Origin: Microbacterium sp. LWH7-1.2
Lineage (GTDB): Bacteria > Actinomycetota > Actinomycetes > Actinomycetales > Microbacteriaceae
NCBI RefSeq assembly: GCF_038397755.1
Contig: NZ_CP151637.1
Span: forward strand, 2,604,001-2,668,000
Direction: 5' to 3'
Length of the DNA: 64,000 nt
This document shows, in pieces, positions 62,060 through 64,000 of this stretch (positions are counted from its first letter, which is position 1; the number at the start of each line of letters is the position of its first letter). The notes under the pieces were generated by a model, which saw only the letters and a list, made by a program, of their open reading frames with translations, ran no database searches and was not told the origin of the DNA. The translations under genes were made by a program, and so were the position numbers.

Positions 62060-63300
62060 CACGCGAGGCCCACCGTCACGCGCCGGTCGCCGAACTCCAG
62101 CGTGTCGCCGTCGCGCAGGTTCGTGCGGACGCCGGGGGTGAGCGGGATCCGCCCGCCGTCGCGGACCAGCGTCGTGCCGTTGGTCGAGTGGCGGTCGGCG
62201 ATCCACGCGCCCGTGGCGCCGCCACCGACCTCGAAGTGCGTCTTCGACAGCGACAGCGTCTCGTCGCGCACCGGGATCGCGACCGCGCCGTCTTCGCCCG
62301 CGGGGTTGCGGCCGTACAGGGTGCGGCCGTATACGGCCATGCGCGTCCCGTCGTCCCACGTGAGCACCGCGAGCACCGGCGCGCCGTCGTACAGGGCGGC
62401 GCGCTGAGCGGGCGGCGGCACGACGATGCGCGTGGACTCGACGTCCTCTTCTTCGGCCGCGGGGATCACGGATGCTGCGACCGCCGCGGTCACGGCGGGC
62501 ACCGCCGCGGTCGCGATGGCGATCGCGCCGAGCGGCTCGGTCGTCGTCGCCGCGGGGAACGGCATGGTGACGCTGGGGAAGGACTCCGAACGCGGCGGAA
62601 TCTCGACCGGCGGCTCGTGCGTGCCCCAGGGGATGTCGTGGATCACTCCGGTCGGCACCGGGCGGGCCGGACGCGTCGCGGCCGGGCTTGCCGCGGGCAT
62701 GAATCCCGCCGCGGGCACCGGGGCCGCGGGCCGCGGCGATGGCGCCGGCGGCAGTGGTGCGGCGTTCGTCGGCGGCGGGAGGTACGGGTTCGCGGTGGCC
62801 GTCGCCGCGGGCGCCGGGGGCGCAGCATCCGTGTTCCGGATGTCGACGACGACCGCGCGCGCGGTCATGTCGTGCCAGCCCTGCCTGCGGCCGCTCGCGT
62901 CGAAGAGCGGCGTGAAGTAGCCGACCACGATCGACGTGGCGAGGCTGAACACGAGGTTGCGCAGGATCGCGCGCCAGAATCCGATCGGACCGGCGGAGGC
63001 GGCGTCGTGCAGGCGCAGGCCGAGGATCCGCTGCCCGATCGAGCCGCCGCGGCCGCCCTGCATGGCGGAGTAGACGAGCCACCAGACGAGCAGCAGCAGC
63101 ACGATCCCGACGTAGCTGAGCAGGATCATGACCGCCAGGCTGTCGCGCTCCCACGTGGGGCCCACGCCGAAGAGGATGCTCAGGACGATGCCGACCAGCA
63201 CCGCGCCGATCACCCAGGCGACGCCGATGTCGATCGCGAACGCCCCCACTCGGCGTCCGATGGTCGCCGCAGGGGCGGCGCCAGGGGGGCTTGCGGTCAT
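62059..63300 (-). CDS. RDD membrane protein with C-terminal FHA domain
   Basis: 413 residues from ATG 63300, ATGA overlap with the transglutaminase gene. RDD domain (about 12-150) with three to four helices: RRVGAFAIDIGVAWVIGAVL, GGSIGQRILGLRL, QGWHDMTARAVVVD. A Pro-rich linker to about 290. FHA domain (about 320-413): VYGRTLYGRNPAGE, LSLSKTHFEV, RHSTNGTTL. It ties phosphopeptide recognition to the membrane; the partner is probably the kinase encoded downstream. Confidence 0.9.
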   Translation of the reverse strand: MTASPPGAAPAATIGRRVGAFAIDIGVAWVIGAVLVGIVLSILFGVGPTWERDSLAVMILLSYVGIVLLLLVWWLVYSAMQGGRGGSIGQRILGLRLHDAASAGPIGFWRAILRNLVFSLATSIVVGYFTPLFDASGRRQGWHDMTARAVVVDIRNTDAAPPAPAATATANPYLPPPTNAAPLPPAPSPRPAAPVPAAGFMPAASPAATRPARPVPTGVIHDIPWGTHEPPVEIPPRSESFPSVTMPFPAATTTEPLGAIAIATAAVPAVTAAVAASVIPAAEEEDVESTRIVVPPPAQRAALYDGAPVLAVLTWDDGTRMAVYGRTLYGRNPAGEDGAVAIPVRDETLSLSKTHFEVGGGATGAWIADRHSTNGTTLVRDGGRIPLTPGVRTNLRDGDTLEFGDRRVTVGLA

Positions 63301-64000
63301 TCGTTCTCCTGTGTGGGGTGGGCGGAGGGCTCGGGTGCGCTCCGGGTCGTGCTGCCGCGGCGCGAGCGCCGCGTCGAGCTGTTCGGCGTGCCGGGGTCGT
63401 GCGCCGGGGTGGCCGCGGGCTGCGGCGTCCGCGAGCGCGGCGCCGGACGTGCCGGCAGCGCGAACCGCGTGCCCTCGAGGAGGGTGCGGATGCTGAGCCT
63501 CGCGCCTAGACGCTGCCACGCCGAGCGTCCGTTCCCCATGCCGGCGACGATGTCGTCGACCTGCGTCCAGAAGGCCTCGATGTCGTCGGGCGACGGGTCG
63601 GTGGGCCCGAACACCTCCAGGTCGGCCCGCGAAGCGAGCGTCGCGACCCGCGGCTCGGCGAAGGCCGCAGTGAGCACGCCGGCGTCCTCCTGCCGCGTCG
63701 CGCCCGCACGCACGGGTGCGCCGAAGTCCGAAGCGCGGTCGACGAGCTCGTCCCATCCCCCGCTGATGCGGTCGGAGGCGCGCTCGGCCTCGCGGCGCTT
63801 GCGGCGGCGCGCGGCCTTCAGGGCGCCGATCACGATGAACGGTGCAAGGAGCACGGCGAGCACACCCAGTGCGCCGACGCCGATCGACACGATCGTCCAC
63901 AGGAGGCCCAGGTCGAAGGCGTTCTCGTCCTCAGACCCGCGGTCGTCCGCGACGGTCGGCGGCAGGTCCACGGGCTCCGTCGGCGGGGGCGGGGGCTGCA
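63297..64000 (-). CDS. TgpA-type transglutaminase membrane protein, C-terminal part
   Basis: Continues beyond the right window edge; only the last 234 residues are seen. A Pro-rich stretch leads to one membrane helix (LLWTIVSIGVGALGVLAVLLAPFIVIGAL), then a cytoplasmic RKRREAERASDRISGGWDEL segment with a DUF4129-like region (FAEPRVATLASRADLEVFGP, FWTQVDDIVAGMG) and a basic tail. This matches the C-terminus of transglutaminase-like proteins found before RDD/PP2C/FHA/STK clusters. Assignment rests on the order and tail; the catalytic part is outside the window. Confidence 0.75.
   Translation of the reverse strand, partial: QPPPPPTEPVDLPPTVADDRGSEDENAFDLGLLWTIVSIGVGALGVLAVLLAPFIVIGALKAARRRKRREAERASDRISGGWDELVDRASDFGAPVRAGATRQEDAGVLTAAFAEPRVATLASRADLEVFGPTDPSPDDIEAFWTQVDDIVAGMGNGRSAWQRLGARLSIRTLLEGTRFALPARPAPRSRTPQPAATPAHDPGTPNSSTRRSRRGSTTRSAPEPSAHPTQENE

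Overview
The window is high-GC DNA (roughly 70 percent G+C). It has GTG and TTG starts, tightly overlapping ATGA/GTGA/TGATG gene junctions and actinobacterial gene families: a mycoredoxin-type glutaredoxin, a TgpA/RDD/PP2C/FHA/serine-threonine kinase cluster, and a large zinc-ribbon polytopic membrane protein. Together with the frequent 'gcatccg/ggatgc' words these suggest Microbacteriaceae, most likely Microbacterium. That is recognition from sequence style and not a search result. I found no tRNA, rRNA, CRISPR array, complete insertion sequence or prophage. Layout: (1) 1-3.8 kb is the end of a sugar-uptake operon, a lipoprotein solute-binding protein followed by a GH36 alpha-galactosidase with a strong stem-loop between them. 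(2) 3.8-10.1 kb holds a DHFR-like protein, a DUF2975/XRE/1280-residue membrane-protein operon behind a TATCGATA operator candidate, an ACT-ACT protein and an unknown protein. (3) 10.3-40.6 kb is a large exopolysaccharide or surface-glycopolymer locus. (4) 40.7-46.0 kb holds a mycoredoxin, a 25-bp tandem array, a kynurenine-pathway operon (TDO, amidohydrolase, kynureninase) and an MFS/GPH transporter. (5) 46.1-49.6 kb is an aldehyde dehydrogenase/GMC oxidoreductase pair behind three TGACAT boxes. (6) 49.9-57.4 kb is mostly housekeeping: a DEAD-box helicase, a prolyl aminopeptidase with an acidic repeat tail, a zinc metallopeptidase, malate dehydrogenase, a Na+/H+ antiporter and a resolvase-like protein lacking the catalytic serine. 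(7) 57.4-64.0 kb is a minus-strand signalling operon with a kinase, a phosphatase, three FHA proteins and the end of a transglutaminase. The surface-polymer locus has most parts of a Wzx/Wzy route: an initiating polyprenyl-phosphate sugar transferase, three GT4 glycosyltransferases, a flippase-like protein, a Wzy-like polymerase, a Wzz/BY-kinase with its low-molecular-weight phosphatase, and a hexapeptide acetyltransferase. It also carries genes that point to a phosphoalcohol chemistry: a TagD-like cytidylyltransferase, a CDP-alcohol phosphatidyltransferase and a glycerophosphodiesterase lipoprotein. Secreted hydrolases (GH71 alpha-1,3-glucanase, SGNH hydrolase, CE4 deacetylase) and two paralogous giant secreted proteins built from LamG, FN3 and DNRLRE modules complete it. 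My inference is that the cell makes a decorated, possibly phosphoglycerol-bearing polysaccharide together with secreted binding proteins. Small palindromic repeats of three families (called A, B and C here) are scattered through the window. Two of them sit in frame inside coding sequences, and one has grown into a seven-copy tandem array.
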